DNA from: Rhizobacter sp964253025
GTDB taxonomy: Bacteria > Pseudomonadota > Gammaproteobacteria > Burkholderiales > Burkholderiaceae_C
DNA length: 64,000 nucleotides
Direction of reading: 5' to 3'
Assembly: GCF_964253025.1 (NCBI RefSeq)
Contig: NZ_CAXUQC020000001.1
Span: forward strand, 2,728,001-2,792,000
A program made the translations under genes and the position numbers. Under the pieces are notes generated by a model. The model made no database searches. It saw only the letters and a program-made list of their open reading frames with translations, and was not told the DNA's origin. The stretch's first letter is position 1; each line of letters begins with the position of its first letter. Below are positions 26,275 through 34,762 of this stretch, piece by piece.

Positions 26275-27513
26275 TCAAGCCGCGCGGCGCACGAGCCCCT
26301 CCCACCAACGGTGCAGGCAAGCCACCGCCTCGGCCAGGTCGCCGTGGTTGGGCACCACTAGGGAGGCTGGCACGGTCTGCACCTCGCGACCGAGCCGACC
26401 CGCCACGGCCTCGGCGCTCTCACGCTGCCGCGCCGCCAGCCGCGCTGCCAGCACGTCGGCCGGTGCGGTGACCTGGACGACGTGGGCGCCCGGCGCACTG
26501 TCTTTCAGCTCCGTAAGGTGCGCGCGCGAGCCGTTCATCACCACCCAGCGGCCCTGGGCCAGCGGCGCAAGGTCGGTGTGCCGCACGCCGTAGTGCAAGC
26601 CGTGCGCCGACCACCAGAAGGCCAGCTGGCCCGCACGCCGGAGCCGCTCGAATGCGGCGACATCGACGGCCTCGTGGTCTTCGCCGCCGGGGTCGGCCGG
26701 CCGCGTGATCACCCGGCGCACCTGCAGCGGTGCGGTGCCGGGCGGCAGGCCGGCGCGCCAGGCCTTGAGCAGGCTGTCCTTGCCGGCGCCTGAGGGCCCC
26801 ACCACCACGATGAGCCGCTCGCTGCCTTGAATCGACGGCGCCGGGCCACCGAGCGGGAAGCGCCGGACCAGTTCGAAAGGCCGGCCTGGTGCGGGTTCGC
26901 GGAACCACGCGAGCTCCCCGAGGCCGAGAGGCACCGCCAGTGCGCTGGCAAAGTGCTGCTGCGCCTCGGCCTGCAGCGAGGCTTTCAGCGCCGCATCCGC
27001 GTAGGGCATCGAGTCGCTCAAGGTGAGATGCGGTTGCCAGCGGGACAGCACATGCGCGTAGCCCCATTCGTCGAACAATCGAATGCCCTCGGCGTCCAGC
27101 CCCCGGATGCGGCGCGAACGCTCCTCGGGGCTGACGGGCGCGCGGAACACGTCGAGGCGGGTCACCGCGTCGGCGGCCATCGCCATCAGCGGTGCGGGAA
27201 GCGGTGGGGCAGGACACAAGGCCATGAAGTCGCGAAGCCAGGTGACCGACAGCGTCGGCATGGTCGCGTCGCCATGGCGAGCGGCGAGCGCGGCCAGCGC
27301 GTCCATCCATGCGGTCTCGTCGGCGCCATCGCGCCAAGCCATGGGCGCCTTGACGGTGGCGTGGAAACCATAGCGCCACGGTTCTTCACGGTGCGAGGGG
27401 GCCCGGCCCGGCGGGGTGCCCGCCGCCGGGTCACGGCCCAGCCAGTTGCAGCCGGCGCGCCAGAGCGGGTGACCTTCGGCCGGCACCCAGTAGACGGCGT
27501 GGCGGGCGGTCAT
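26275..27513 (-). CDS. phnN: DUF1045 (2H phosphoesterase-like) - PhnN fusion protein
   Basis: A 412-residue two-domain protein. Residues 1-~225 are DUF1045, a family tied to phosphonate operons; it keeps both HxT motifs of 2H phosphoesterases (H51-A-T53 and H162-L-T164). Residues ~232-412 are PhnN, ribose 1,5-bisphosphate phosphokinase, with Walker A GPSGAGKDSL (239-248) and the conserved RVITRP and FWWSAHGLHYGV blocks. PhnN makes PRPP from the ribose bisphosphate released at the end of the C-P lyase pathway. The ATG overlaps the phnF stop (ATGA). The fusion suggests that the domains act on successive intermediates. Confidence 0.92.
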   Translation of the reverse strand: MTARHAVYWVPAEGHPLWRAGCNWLGRDPAAGTPPGRAPSHREEPWRYGFHATVKAPMAWRDGADETAWMDALAALAARHGDATMPTLSVTWLRDFMALCPAPPLPAPLMAMAADAVTRLDVFRAPVSPEERSRRIRGLDAEGIRLFDEWGYAHVLSRWQPHLTLSDSMPYADAALKASLQAEAQQHFASALAVPLGLGELAWFREPAPGRPFELVRRFPLGGPAPSIQGSERLIVVVGPSGAGKDSLLKAWRAGLPPGTAPLQVRRVITRPADPGGEDHEAVDVAAFERLRRAGQLAFWWSAHGLHYGVRHTDLAPLAQGRWVVMNGSRAHLTELKDSAPGAHVVQVTAPADVLAARLAARQRESAEAVAGRLGREVQTVPASLVVPNHGDLAEAVACLHRWWEGLVRRAA

Positions 27514-28271
27514 CGGAGGTCTCCCTCGGCGTCCACCGTGAGCTGCACCGCGTCGGCGGCGAAGAGGGTGGTGCCCGCCTCGACCGGCACGCCGCTCAGG
27601 TCGGCGTTCATGTACTGCACCACCAGCACCGGTTGCGTCACCGGCCTGGCCAGCGCATCGGCCTCGGCAGCGGTGGGCAGCCGGGTGGAGATGGTGCTGC
27701 GCACGCGGACATAGTCGGCGATGCCGAGCGCCCGCAGCGCTGCCGTGATGGCGCCGTGGACCACGAAGGCCTCGCCCATGCCGGCCAGCCGCGGACACGG
27801 GAAGGCCGAGGTGCTGATGCCGATCGGTCGGCCACGCACCGAGGCACGCGTGTACAGCAACTCGACCTCGCTGGTCGCCGTCACCTTGAGCGGGCCGCTC
27901 CACTCGCCGGCAGAGGCGCGCTCGTGGGCCAGCAGTTCGCGTTGCGCCCGTTCGCCGGCCTGGGCCACGTTCTCGCTCATGCGGGTGCGGCGCTGCAGCG
28001 CGTAGTCGAGCACCAGCTCGCGCACATACGTGCCGCTGCCATGCACCACCCGCAGGTGCCCCTCGCGCACCAGCGCCTGGACGGCCTGGCGCAAGGTGTG
28101 CCGGTTCACCTCGAAGCGCTGGGCCAGCGCCGTCTCGTTGGGCAGGCGTTCGCCCGGGGCGAAGCGCCCGGTCACGATCTCCTCGCGCAAGGCCTGCGCA
28201 ATGGCCTCCCAGCGTCGCGCACGCACCCGTTCCAGGGCGGCGTCTTCGGGCATCTCCAGCGATGGCTGCAT
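27510..28271 (-). CDS. phnF: GntR/HutC-family regulator PhnF
   Basis: PhnF is the transcriptional repressor of phosphonate genes. The 253-residue protein has an N-terminal winged helix (residues ~20-85: LREEIVTGRFAPGERLPNE and VNRHTLRQAVQALVREG) and a C-terminal UTRA effector domain with RPIGISTSAFPCPRL. The ATG at 28271 is used here; a TTG two codons earlier is possible. It is divergent from phnG across about 67 bp holding a perfect 14-bp palindrome with a TCTAGA core, as expected for HutC-type operators. The ligand is not known. Confidence 0.93.
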   Translation of the reverse strand: MQPSLEMPEDAALERVRARRWEAIAQALREEIVTGRFAPGERLPNETALAQRFEVNRHTLRQAVQALVREGHLRVVHGSGTYVRELVLDYALQRRTRMSENVAQAGERAQRELLAHERASAGEWSGPLKVTATSEVELLYTRASVRGRPIGISTSAFPCPRLAGMGEAFVVHGAITAALRALGIADYVRVRSTISTRLPTAAEADALARPVTQPVLVVQYMNADLSGVPVEAGTTLFAADAVQLTVDAEGDLR

Positions 28272-28318
28272 GGTCAATAAAGTGTCATGGACCGAGTTGA
28301 TACTGGCAGCATCCTAAA

Positions 28319-28332
28319 GTCATCTAGATGAC
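28319..28332. promoter_or_regulatory. Palindromic operator, putative PhnF site (phnG side)
   Basis: GTCATCTAGATGAC is a perfect 14-bp palindrome lying in the phnF-phnG intergenic gap, six bases before the phnG ATG. Its TCTAGA centre matches the operator type of HutC/DasR/PhnF regulators. The same core occurs upstream of phnC. Repressor bound here would block phnG transcription or translation initiation and might also affect phnF. Confidence 0.65.
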
Positions 28333-28338
28333 ATCGCG

Positions 28339-28827
28339 ATGAACACCACTTCTCCGCTCCCTCTGCTCAGCCCGGGCGGGCCTCGACAGGCCTGGCTCCA
28401 GCTGCTGGCGCAAGCGCCTCGACAGGTCATGGCCGCCCACGCCCCGCCCGTGCTGGCGGACCACCGCTTCGAATGGCTACGCCGGCCCGAGATCGGTCTG
28501 GCCATGGTACGCGCCCGCATCGGCAACACCGGCGACCGCTTCAACGTGGGCGAGGCCACCGTGACCCGCTGTGCCGTGCGCCACCCGGGTCGCGATGGTG
28601 AGGCGACGGCCGGCGTCGGCTACGTGCTGGGACGAGACGCCGAGCGGGCCGAGTGGATCGCCTCGCTCGACGCCCTGCTCCAGCGGCCGGCCCTGCACCC
28701 CGAACTGGCGCAGGCCGTGCTCGCACCGCTGGCACGGGCGCTGGCCGAGCGGCGTGCCGCCGATGCCGCACGGGCGCACACCAGTCGCGTCCAGTTCTAC
28801 ACCTTGCAACCGGAAGGCACGCGATGA
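28339..28827 (+). CDS. phnG: C-P lyase subunit PhnG
   Basis: Subunit of the PhnGHIJ core complex, which converts ATP and phosphonate to ribose-1-phosphonate triphosphate. 162 residues, with PRQAWLQLLAQAP, FNVGEATVTRCAVR and the GYVLGRDAERAEWIA block typical of PhnG. No strong Shine-Dalgarno sequence precedes the ATG, and the region is occupied by the palindromic operator. First gene of the rightward phn operon; its stop overlaps the phnH start as ATGA. Confidence 0.95.
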   Translation: MNTTSPLPLLSPGGPRQAWLQLLAQAPRQVMAAHAPPVLADHRFEWLRRPEIGLAMVRARIGNTGDRFNVGEATVTRCAVRHPGRDGEATAGVGYVLGRDAERAEWIASLDALLQRPALHPELAQAVLAPLARALAERRAADAARAHTSRVQFYTLQPEGTR

Positions 28828-29456
28828 ATGACCTGCACGCCGCTGCGGCCCTGGCCGACCTGCCGACTGCCTTCGCGAACCCGGTCCACGACGCCCAGTC
28901 GGTGTTCCGCCGCCTGCTGGAGGCCATGGCGAGGCCGGGCCGGATCGAGGCGATCGACGCCACGGCCTGCGGCACCCTCGGCCGGCTCGGCATCAGTCCC
29001 GCGGCCGCCGCCGTACTGCTCACGGTGGTGGATGCCGAGGTGCGGCTGTGGCTCGACGACAGCCTGCGTTCGCCACGCCTCGCCCAATGGCTGCGCTTCC
29101 ATGCCGGCGCCCAGCTGGTGGAGCGCGCGGCCGAGGCCGACTGGCTGATGCTGGCCGCGGCCAGCGCAACGCCCCAGCTCTGGGCCGAGGCCCGCATCGG
29201 CACGGACGAGGCCCCGCACCGCTCGGCCACCCTGCTCATCGACGTGCCATCCCTGGGCGCCGGAGCAGGCCTCTCGCTGCGCGGCCCCGGGATCGAGACG
29301 GTTCACACGCTCGACCGCTGCGGCATCGCCTCACCCTTCTGGCAGGCCCGCATCAACAGCGAAGTCGATTTTCCCCGCGGCGCCGACCTGGTGCTCGCCT
29401 GCGGCGAGCGCGTCGTCGCCCTGCCCCGCTCGACCCGCCTCACGCTGGAGGACTGA
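28824..29456 (+). CDS. phnH: C-P lyase subunit PhnH
   Basis: Core-complex subunit of 210 residues; PhnH is a PLP-transferase-fold protein without PLP. Recognisable blocks are FANPVHDAQSVFRRLLEAMARPG at the N terminus, WLRFHAGAQLVE, and LRGPGIETVHTLDRCG, with FWQARINSEVDFPRGADLVL near the end. Linked by ATGA overlap to phnG and followed by phnI after a two-base gap. Confidence 0.95.
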   Translation: MNDLHAAAALADLPTAFANPVHDAQSVFRRLLEAMARPGRIEAIDATACGTLGRLGISPAAAAVLLTVVDAEVRLWLDDSLRSPRLAQWLRFHAGAQLVERAAEADWLMLAAASATPQLWAEARIGTDEAPHRSATLLIDVPSLGAGAGLSLRGPGIETVHTLDRCGIASPFWQARINSEVDFPRGADLVLACGERVVALPRSTRLTLED

Positions 29457-29458
29457 TC

Positions 29459-30589
29459 ATGTACATCGCCGTCAAAGGGGGCGAAGCCGCCATCGCCGCC
29501 TCCTGGCACTTGCTGGCGGAGGCCCGCCGGGGCGACCCGGCCCTGCGCGAACTGGAAGTGGCGCAGGTGCGCGAGCAGCTCGGCCTGCTGGTCGACCGGG
29601 TCATGGCCGAGGGCTCTCTGCATGATCCCGAGCTGGCGGCGCTTGCCCTCAAGCAGGCGCGCGGCGATGCCATCGAGGCGGCCTTCCTGCTGCGTGCCTA
29701 CCGCACCACCCTGCCCCGCTTCGGGTTCACCGAACCGGTCGACACCGCCGCCATGCGGGTGCAACGCCGGGTGTCGGCCATCTTCAAGGACCTGCCGGGT
29801 GGGCAGCTGCTCGGGCCCACCTTCGACTACACCCAGCGCCTGCTCGACCTCAACCTGCTGGATGCAGCGGCGACCGCGCCCAGGCATGGGCCGGCGACAT
29901 CGCCGACCGTCGCCGCACCGGAGGAGGACGCCCAGGCCGAGCCGGCCCTGAGCCGTCTCGTGGCCGAGGGCCTGGTCGAGCCGGCGCTGCCGTCGGCCGG
30001 TGACCCCGAGCCGCCCGATATCACCCGCGATCCGCCGGCCTACCCGCTGCCCCGCAGCGCGCGGCTGCAGATGCTGTCGCGTGCGGACGAAGGCTGGTTG
30101 CTGGGTCTCGCCTATTCCACGCAGCGCGGCTATGCCAACACCCATCCCTTCGTGGGCGAGGTGCGCCATGGTGCGGTGCCGGTGAGCCTCGTGCCCGACG
30201 AGCTCGGCTTTCCGATCGAGATCGGCGAGATCGAGCTGACCGAATGCCAGATGGTGAACCAGTTCGTGGGCAGCGCCAGTGCACCGCCCCAGTTCACCCG
30301 CGGCCAGGGCATCGCCTTCGGGCACGCAGAGCGGCGCGCCATGGCAATGTCGCTCGTCGATCGCGTGCTGCGGGCGGACGAGTTCGACGAGGAGCGCACG
30401 AGCCCCGCACAGCAACAGGAGTTCGCGCTGCCGCACGGCGACAACATCGAGGCCTCCGGGTTCGTGCAGCACCTGAAGCTGCCCCACTACGTCACCTTCG
30501 AGTCGGAGTTGCAGATGGTGCGGGCGCTGCGCGAGGGGCGCCCCCTGCCCGCCGCTTCCCTTTCCGTCGACGAGGACGCCGACACATGA
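29459..30589 (+). CDS. phnI: C-P lyase subunit PhnI
   Basis: PhnI is the nucleosidase subunit that joins the phosphonate to the ribose of ATP or GTP with loss of the base, together with PhnG, H and L. 376 residues, normal length. Diagnostic motifs are MYIAVKGGEAAI at the N terminus, GFTEPVDTAAMRVQRRVSAIFKDLPGG, YSTQRGYANTHPFVGEVR and GYVQHLKLPHYVTF-like GFVQHLKLPHYVTFESEL near the C terminus. A Pro/Ala-rich insertion occupies residues ~140-190. Overlaps phnJ by ATGA. Confidence 0.96.
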   Translation: MYIAVKGGEAAIAASWHLLAEARRGDPALRELEVAQVREQLGLLVDRVMAEGSLHDPELAALALKQARGDAIEAAFLLRAYRTTLPRFGFTEPVDTAAMRVQRRVSAIFKDLPGGQLLGPTFDYTQRLLDLNLLDAAATAPRHGPATSPTVAAPEEDAQAEPALSRLVAEGLVEPALPSAGDPEPPDITRDPPAYPLPRSARLQMLSRADEGWLLGLAYSTQRGYANTHPFVGEVRHGAVPVSLVPDELGFPIEIGEIELTECQMVNQFVGSASAPPQFTRGQGIAFGHAERRAMAMSLVDRVLRADEFDEERTSPAQQQEFALPHGDNIEASGFVQHLKLPHYVTFESELQMVRALREGRPLPAASLSVDEDADT

Positions 30590-31461
30590 ACGCCCACACC
30601 ACCTCCCAGCCGGCGCTCGCCGCCGGCTACAACTTCGCCTACCTGGACGAAGGCACGAAGCGCATGATCCGCCGCGCGCTGCTGAAGGCGGTGGCCGTGC
30701 CGGGCTGCCAGGTGCCCTTCGGCTCGCGCGAGATGCCGCTCGCCTATGGCTGGGGCACGGGCGGCATCCAGGTGACGGCGGCCGTGCTCGGCCAGGGCGA
30801 CGTGCTGAAGGTCATCGACCAGGGCTCCGACGACACCACGAATGCGGTGAACATCCGCCACTTCTTCGCCCGCACCACCGGCGTGGCCACCACCGAGCGC
30901 ACCCGCGACGCCACGGTCATCCAGACGCGCCATCGCATCCCCGAGGCGCCGCTGCGCGAAGGCCAGGTGCTCGTGTTCCAGGTGCCCCAACCGGAGCCGC
31001 TGTACCGGCTGGAACCGCGCCGGGCGGAAGCCACGCGCCTGCATGCCTACCGCGAGTACGGCCTGATGCATGTGAAGCTGTACGAGGACGTCACCCACTG
31101 GGGGCGCATCGACGGCAGTTATGACCACCCGGTGCTGGTGAACGGCCGCTACGTGATGTCGCCCTCGCCCATCCCGAGCTTCGACAACCCGAAGATGCAC
31201 CGCATGCCGGCGCTGCAGCTGTTCGGCGCGGGCCGCGAGAAGCGTCTGTACGCGGTGCCGCCCTACACCGATGTGCGCAGCCTCGACTTCGAGGACCACC
31301 CGTTCCAGGTCGCCGCCCAACCCCATGCCTGCGCGCTGTGCGGCAGCACCGGCAGCTGGCTCGACGAAGTGCCCCTCGCTTCGGGTGAATCGCTGTGGAC
31401 CTGCTCCGACACCGACCACTGCCGCGAGACCCAGGACTTGCAAGGACACGCTCCCCGATGA
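30586..31461 (+). CDS. phnJ: Carbon-phosphorus lyase PhnJ
   Basis: PhnJ is the radical-SAM enzyme that cleaves the carbon-phosphorus bond, giving alkane and ribose cyclic phosphate. The 291-residue protein shows YLDEGTKRMIRRALLKAVAVPGCQVPFGSREMP, the glycyl region and the C-terminal cysteine set C249-x2-C252-x20-C273-x5-C279. This set holds the 4Fe-4S cluster and, by alignment to E. coli, the thiyl-radical cysteine (C279). Overlaps phnI and the GNAT gene by ATGA on each side, so stoichiometric expression is likely. Confidence 0.97.
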   Translation: MNAHTTSQPALAAGYNFAYLDEGTKRMIRRALLKAVAVPGCQVPFGSREMPLAYGWGTGGIQVTAAVLGQGDVLKVIDQGSDDTTNAVNIRHFFARTTGVATTERTRDATVIQTRHRIPEAPLREGQVLVFQVPQPEPLYRLEPRRAEATRLHAYREYGLMHVKLYEDVTHWGRIDGSYDHPVLVNGRYVMSPSPIPSFDNPKMHRMPALQLFGAGREKRLYAVPPYTDVRSLDFEDHPFQVAAQPHACALCGSTGSWLDEVPLASGESLWTCSDTDHCRETQDLQGHAPR

Positions 31462-31922
31462 ACATCACCGACATCCATCTGCGCGACGCCACCGCACGCG
31501 ACGTCCCGGACCTCCTGATGCTGTACGAAGCCGCCGGCCTTGACCGCCCGGGCGACAACGATCCGGCGGCTGCCGCCACCTACTGGTCTGCGCTGCGCAA
31601 GGCGGGCGCGCAGGTGCTGCTCGCCGTCGACCCGCAAGGCCAGGCCGTGGGCACCCTCACCCTGTTCGTGCTGCCGCTGCTCGCTCATCGCGCCGCGCCG
31701 GCGGCGCTGGTGGAGGACGTCGCCGTCCATCCCGCGATGCAGGGCAAGGGCGTCGGCCGCCTCCTCGTGCACGAGGCCATGGACCGGGCCCAGGCGGCCG
31801 GTTGCTACAAGCTGGCGCTGTCGTCCAACGAACGCCGTGAGGCCGCGCATGCCTTCTACGACAGCCTCGGCTTCCAGCGCCACGGCTTCAGCTTCGTCGT
31901 GCCGCTCGGAGGCACGCGATGA
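31458..31922 (+). CDS. GNAT acetyltransferase within the phn operon (PhnO-like position)
   Basis: A 154-residue GNAT-fold N-acetyltransferase with the acetyl-CoA motif VHPAMQGKGVGRLLVHEAM and the C-terminal NERREAAHAFYDSLGFQRHGFSF. It overlaps phnJ and phnK by ATGA. By context it probably acetylates aminoalkylphosphonates, as E. coli PhnO does, to protect cells or prepare 1-aminoalkylphosphonates for C-P lyase. It is placed between phnJ and phnK rather than at the operon end, and similarity to PhnO itself is not obvious to me. Confidence 0.85.
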   Translation: MNITDIHLRDATARDVPDLLMLYEAAGLDRPGDNDPAAAATYWSALRKAGAQVLLAVDPQGQAVGTLTLFVLPLLAHRAAPAALVEDVAVHPAMQGKGVGRLLVHEAMDRAQAAGCYKLALSSNERREAAHAFYDSLGFQRHGFSFVVPLGGTR

Positions 31923-32713
31923 GCGCCGCCGAACCGCTGCTGCAGGTTGACGGGCTCGGGCATCGATTTCCGCACCCCGGCGTCAGCGAACGCTGGGCCG
32001 TGCGCGACGCGCAGCTCGCCTTGCATGCCGGCGAGGTGGTGGCCATCGTGGGTGAATCGGGCTCGGGCAAGAGCACGCTGCTCAACTGCATCGCCGGTCG
32101 CATCACGCCCACCGCCGGCCGCGTGCACTACCGCGCGGCCGACGGCCGCTGGCTGGACGTGCACGCGCTCCCCGAGCGGGAACGCCGCACGCTGGCCCGC
32201 ACCGAGTGGGGCTTCGTCGAGCAGCACGCGGCCGAGGGGCTGCGCATGAATGTCAGTGCGGGGGCCAACGTGGGTGAGCGCCTGATGGCCCTCGGGGAGC
32301 GACACCACGGCACGCTGCGGCAGAGCGCCTGCGACTGGATGCAGCGGGTCGAGCTCGATCCGGCCCGCGTGGACGACAACCCGCGCGACTTCTCCGGCGG
32401 CATGCGCCAGCGGCTGCAGATCGCCCGCAACCTGGTGACGGGGCCGCGCCTCGTCCTGATGGACGAACCGACCTCGGGCCTCGACGTCTCGGTGCAGGCG
32501 CGACTGCTCGACCTGGTGCGCGTGCTCGTGTCGCGCATGCAGCTGTGCGCGCTCATCGTGACGCATGACCTGGGCGTGGCGCGCCTGCTGGCCCACCGCA
32601 CGGTCGTCATGCGTGAAGGCCGCATCGTGGAGCAGGGCCTCACCGATCGGGTGCTCGACGACCCGCAACATCCCTACACCCAACTGCTTGTTTCCTCGGT
32701 GGTGATGCCATGA
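31919..32713 (+). CDS. phnK: Phosphonate C-P lyase ABC-type ATPase PhnK
   Basis: PhnK is a soluble ABC ATPase that docks on the PhnGHIJ core; it is not a transporter subunit. 264 residues: Walker A GESGSGKSTLL, signature FSGGMRQRLQIARNLV, Walker B LVLMDEPTSGLDVSVQ, and the H-loop VTHDLGVARLLA. The AAEGLRMNVSAGANVGERLMALGERHHG segment is typical of PhnK. ATGA overlap on both sides. Confidence 0.95.
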   Translation: MSAAEPLLQVDGLGHRFPHPGVSERWAVRDAQLALHAGEVVAIVGESGSGKSTLLNCIAGRITPTAGRVHYRAADGRWLDVHALPERERRTLARTEWGFVEQHAAEGLRMNVSAGANVGERLMALGERHHGTLRQSACDWMQRVELDPARVDDNPRDFSGGMRQRLQIARNLVTGPRLVLMDEPTSGLDVSVQARLLDLVRVLVSRMQLCALIVTHDLGVARLLAHRTVVMREGRIVEQGLTDRVLDDPQHPYTQLLVSSVVMP

Positions 32714-33450
32714 CCGCGCCTGCCTCGACCCCTGCTCGCCTGCAAGTGCGCGGCCTGCACAAGACCTTCACCCTGCACCTGCGCGACGGGCTGCGCCTGC
32801 CCGTGCTGCAAGGCGTCTCGCTCGACGTGGCGGCCGGCGAGTGCGTCGCGCTGGTCGGCCCGTCCGGCCAGGGAAAGTCCACCCTGATGAAATGCCTGCA
32901 CGGCAGCTACGGCGCCGATGGCGGCGAGGTGCTGCTGCAGCGTGATGACGGCAGCACGCTTGACCTGTGCAACGCCACCCCGCAGCAGGTGCTGCAGGTG
33001 CGTCGGCGCGAGATGGCCTACGTGAGCCAGTTCCTTCGCGTGGTGCCCCGCGTGCCCGCGCTCGACGTGGTGGCCGAGCGCCGCCTGCACGCCCGCGCCG
33101 ACCTGGCCGACAGCGCCGCGGCGGATGCCGCGCTGGTCGAAGCGCGCGAGGCGGCCCGGGCCCTGCTGGCCCGGCTCGAACTGCCCTCGGGCCTGTGGGA
33201 CCTGCCCCCCGCGACGTTCTCCGGAGGTGAACAACAGCGCGTGAACATCGCCCGCGGCTTCATCGAGCCGGCCTCCCTGCTGTTGCTGGACGAGCCGACG
33301 GCCTCGCTCGACAGCGCCCGCCGGCGCGTCGTGGTGGAATTGATCGAGGAGGCCAAGGCCCGCGGCGCCGCCGTGGTCGGCATCTTCCATGATGAAGAGG
33401 TGCGCGACGCCGTCGCCACCCGCAGCGTGAACGTGAGGCACCTGGCATGA
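32710..33450 (+). CDS. phnL: Phosphonate C-P lyase ABC-type ATPase PhnL
   Basis: The second ABC ATPase of the C-P lyase system is required with PhnGHI for the nucleosidase step. 246 residues with Walker A GPSGQGKSTLMKCLHG, the PhnL-specific YVSQFLRVVPRVPALDVV region, signature FSGGEQQRVNIARGF and Walker B LLLDEPTASLDS. It has the HDEEVRDAVATR H-loop. It overlaps phnK and phnM by ATGA. Confidence 0.95.
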   Translation: MTAPASTPARLQVRGLHKTFTLHLRDGLRLPVLQGVSLDVAAGECVALVGPSGQGKSTLMKCLHGSYGADGGEVLLQRDDGSTLDLCNATPQQVLQVRRREMAYVSQFLRVVPRVPALDVVAERRLHARADLADSAAADAALVEAREAARALLARLELPSGLWDLPPATFSGGEQQRVNIARGFIEPASLLLLDEPTASLDSARRRVVVELIEEAKARGAAVVGIFHDEEVRDAVATRSVNVRHLA

Positions 33451-34598
33451 ACGCATCGACCGACGAACTGATCCTCGACAACGCCCGCCTGGTGCTCGGC
33501 CATGAGACCTGCCACGGCCACGTGGTCGTGCGCAACGGCCGCATCGCCGCCATCGGCAGCGGCCCGGCCGGCGTCCCCGGCGCGGTCGACCTGGGCGGCG
33601 ACCTGCTGCTGCCCGGCCTGGTCGAGATGCACACCGACAACCTCGAACGGCACGTGATGCCGCGGCCGCGCGTCTACTTCCCCATGCAGTCCGCCGTCCA
33701 GTCGCACGATGCCGAAGTGGCCTCCGCCGGCATCACCACGGTGCTCGACGCCATCGGCGTGGGCGACCCCTATGGCGACGGCTTCCGGGCGCGCGACCAG
33801 AGCGCCTTGCTGGACGTGCTCGACCGCCTGGAGGCTGCAGGCGCCCTGCGCGCCGACCACCTCATCCACGTGCGCTGCGAGCTGCCGGCCCCCAACGCCC
33901 AGGCCCTCTTCGAGCCGTTCTCCCGGCACCGCCGCCTGCGCCTCATCTCGCTGATGGACCACACGCCCGGCCAGCGCCAGTGGACCGACATCGAGCACGC
34001 CCGCATCTACTACACGGGCAAGAAGGGCTGGAGCGACGCCCGCTTCGAGGAGGAAGTGCGCGTGGCGCCCGAACGCCAGGCGCAGTACGCCACGCCCAAC
34101 CGCGCCTGGTTCACCGCCTTCGCCCGCGAACACGGCGTGGCGCTCGCCACCCACGACGACACGACGCTGGCCCATGTCGACGAAGCCGTCTCGCTCGGCG
34201 CCTCCATGAGCGAGTTCCCCACCACCCTCGACGCCGCGCGCCACGCCCGCGCCCGCGGCCTGTGCACCGTCATGGGCGCGCCCAACGTCGTGCGCGGCGG
34301 CTCCCACTCCGGCAACGTCGCCGCGATGGACCTCGCCCGCGCCGGCGTGCTCGACGCCCTCTCCTCCGACTACGTCCCCTCAAGCCTCCTGCAAGCCGCA
34401 TGGCGCCTGCGCGACGAAGCCGGCTTCTCCCTCCCCGAAGCCGTCGCCGTCGTCACCCGCGCCCCCGCCCGCGCCTGCGGCCTCGACGACCGCGGCGAGA
34501 TCGCGGTCGGGCTCAAGGCGGACCTGGTGCGGGTCATCGAGATCGATGGGATGCCGGGGGTGCGGGAGGTGTATCGGGATGGGCGGCGGGTGGCCTGA
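33447..34598 (+). CDS. phnM: Alpha-D-ribose 1-methylphosphonate 5-triphosphate diphosphatase PhnM
   Basis: PhnM is an amidohydrolase-superfamily enzyme that removes pyrophosphate from ribose-1-phosphonate triphosphate before C-P cleavage. 383 residues with the metal-binding LLPGLVEMHTDNLERH (HxD/E variant), DHTPGQRQW, GVALATHDDTTLAHVDEA and LSSDYVPSSLLQAAWRL motifs. It is the last gene of the rightward operon. It converges on the leftward GNAT gene after 164 bp in which I see neither a gene nor a clear terminator. Confidence 0.96.
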   Translation: MNASTDELILDNARLVLGHETCHGHVVVRNGRIAAIGSGPAGVPGAVDLGGDLLLPGLVEMHTDNLERHVMPRPRVYFPMQSAVQSHDAEVASAGITTVLDAIGVGDPYGDGFRARDQSALLDVLDRLEAAGALRADHLIHVRCELPAPNAQALFEPFSRHRRLRLISLMDHTPGQRQWTDIEHARIYYTGKKGWSDARFEEEVRVAPERQAQYATPNRAWFTAFAREHGVALATHDDTTLAHVDEAVSLGASMSEFPTTLDAARHARARGLCTVMGAPNVVRGGSHSGNVAAMDLARAGVLDALSSDYVPSSLLQAAWRLRDEAGFSLPEAVAVVTRAPARACGLDDRGEIAVGLKADLVRVIEIDGMPGVREVYRDGRRVA

Positions 34599-34762
34599 AG
34601 GCCCCGTCGCTCGCGCGTCGATCGCCGGCTTGGCGAACCTTCCAAGCCGCGCTCAGACCACCTTCATCTCGACTGGGCGCCGATCAGAGCGCGAGCCCGG
34701 GCGGCACCTCTTCCAACCGCTGGATCAGTCGCGTCGACCCGCCAACCTCGAGCGCCACGGGC

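Noticed and set aside
28272..28338. Full Pho box in front of phnG
   Set aside because: Only one half-site-like GTGTCAT is present. The units 11 bp later do not match, unlike the array before phnC.
34599..34762. Remnant gene between phnM and the GNAT gene
   Set aside because: A short leftward frame reads plausibly for about 25 codons but has no start, ribosome-binding site or family resemblance.
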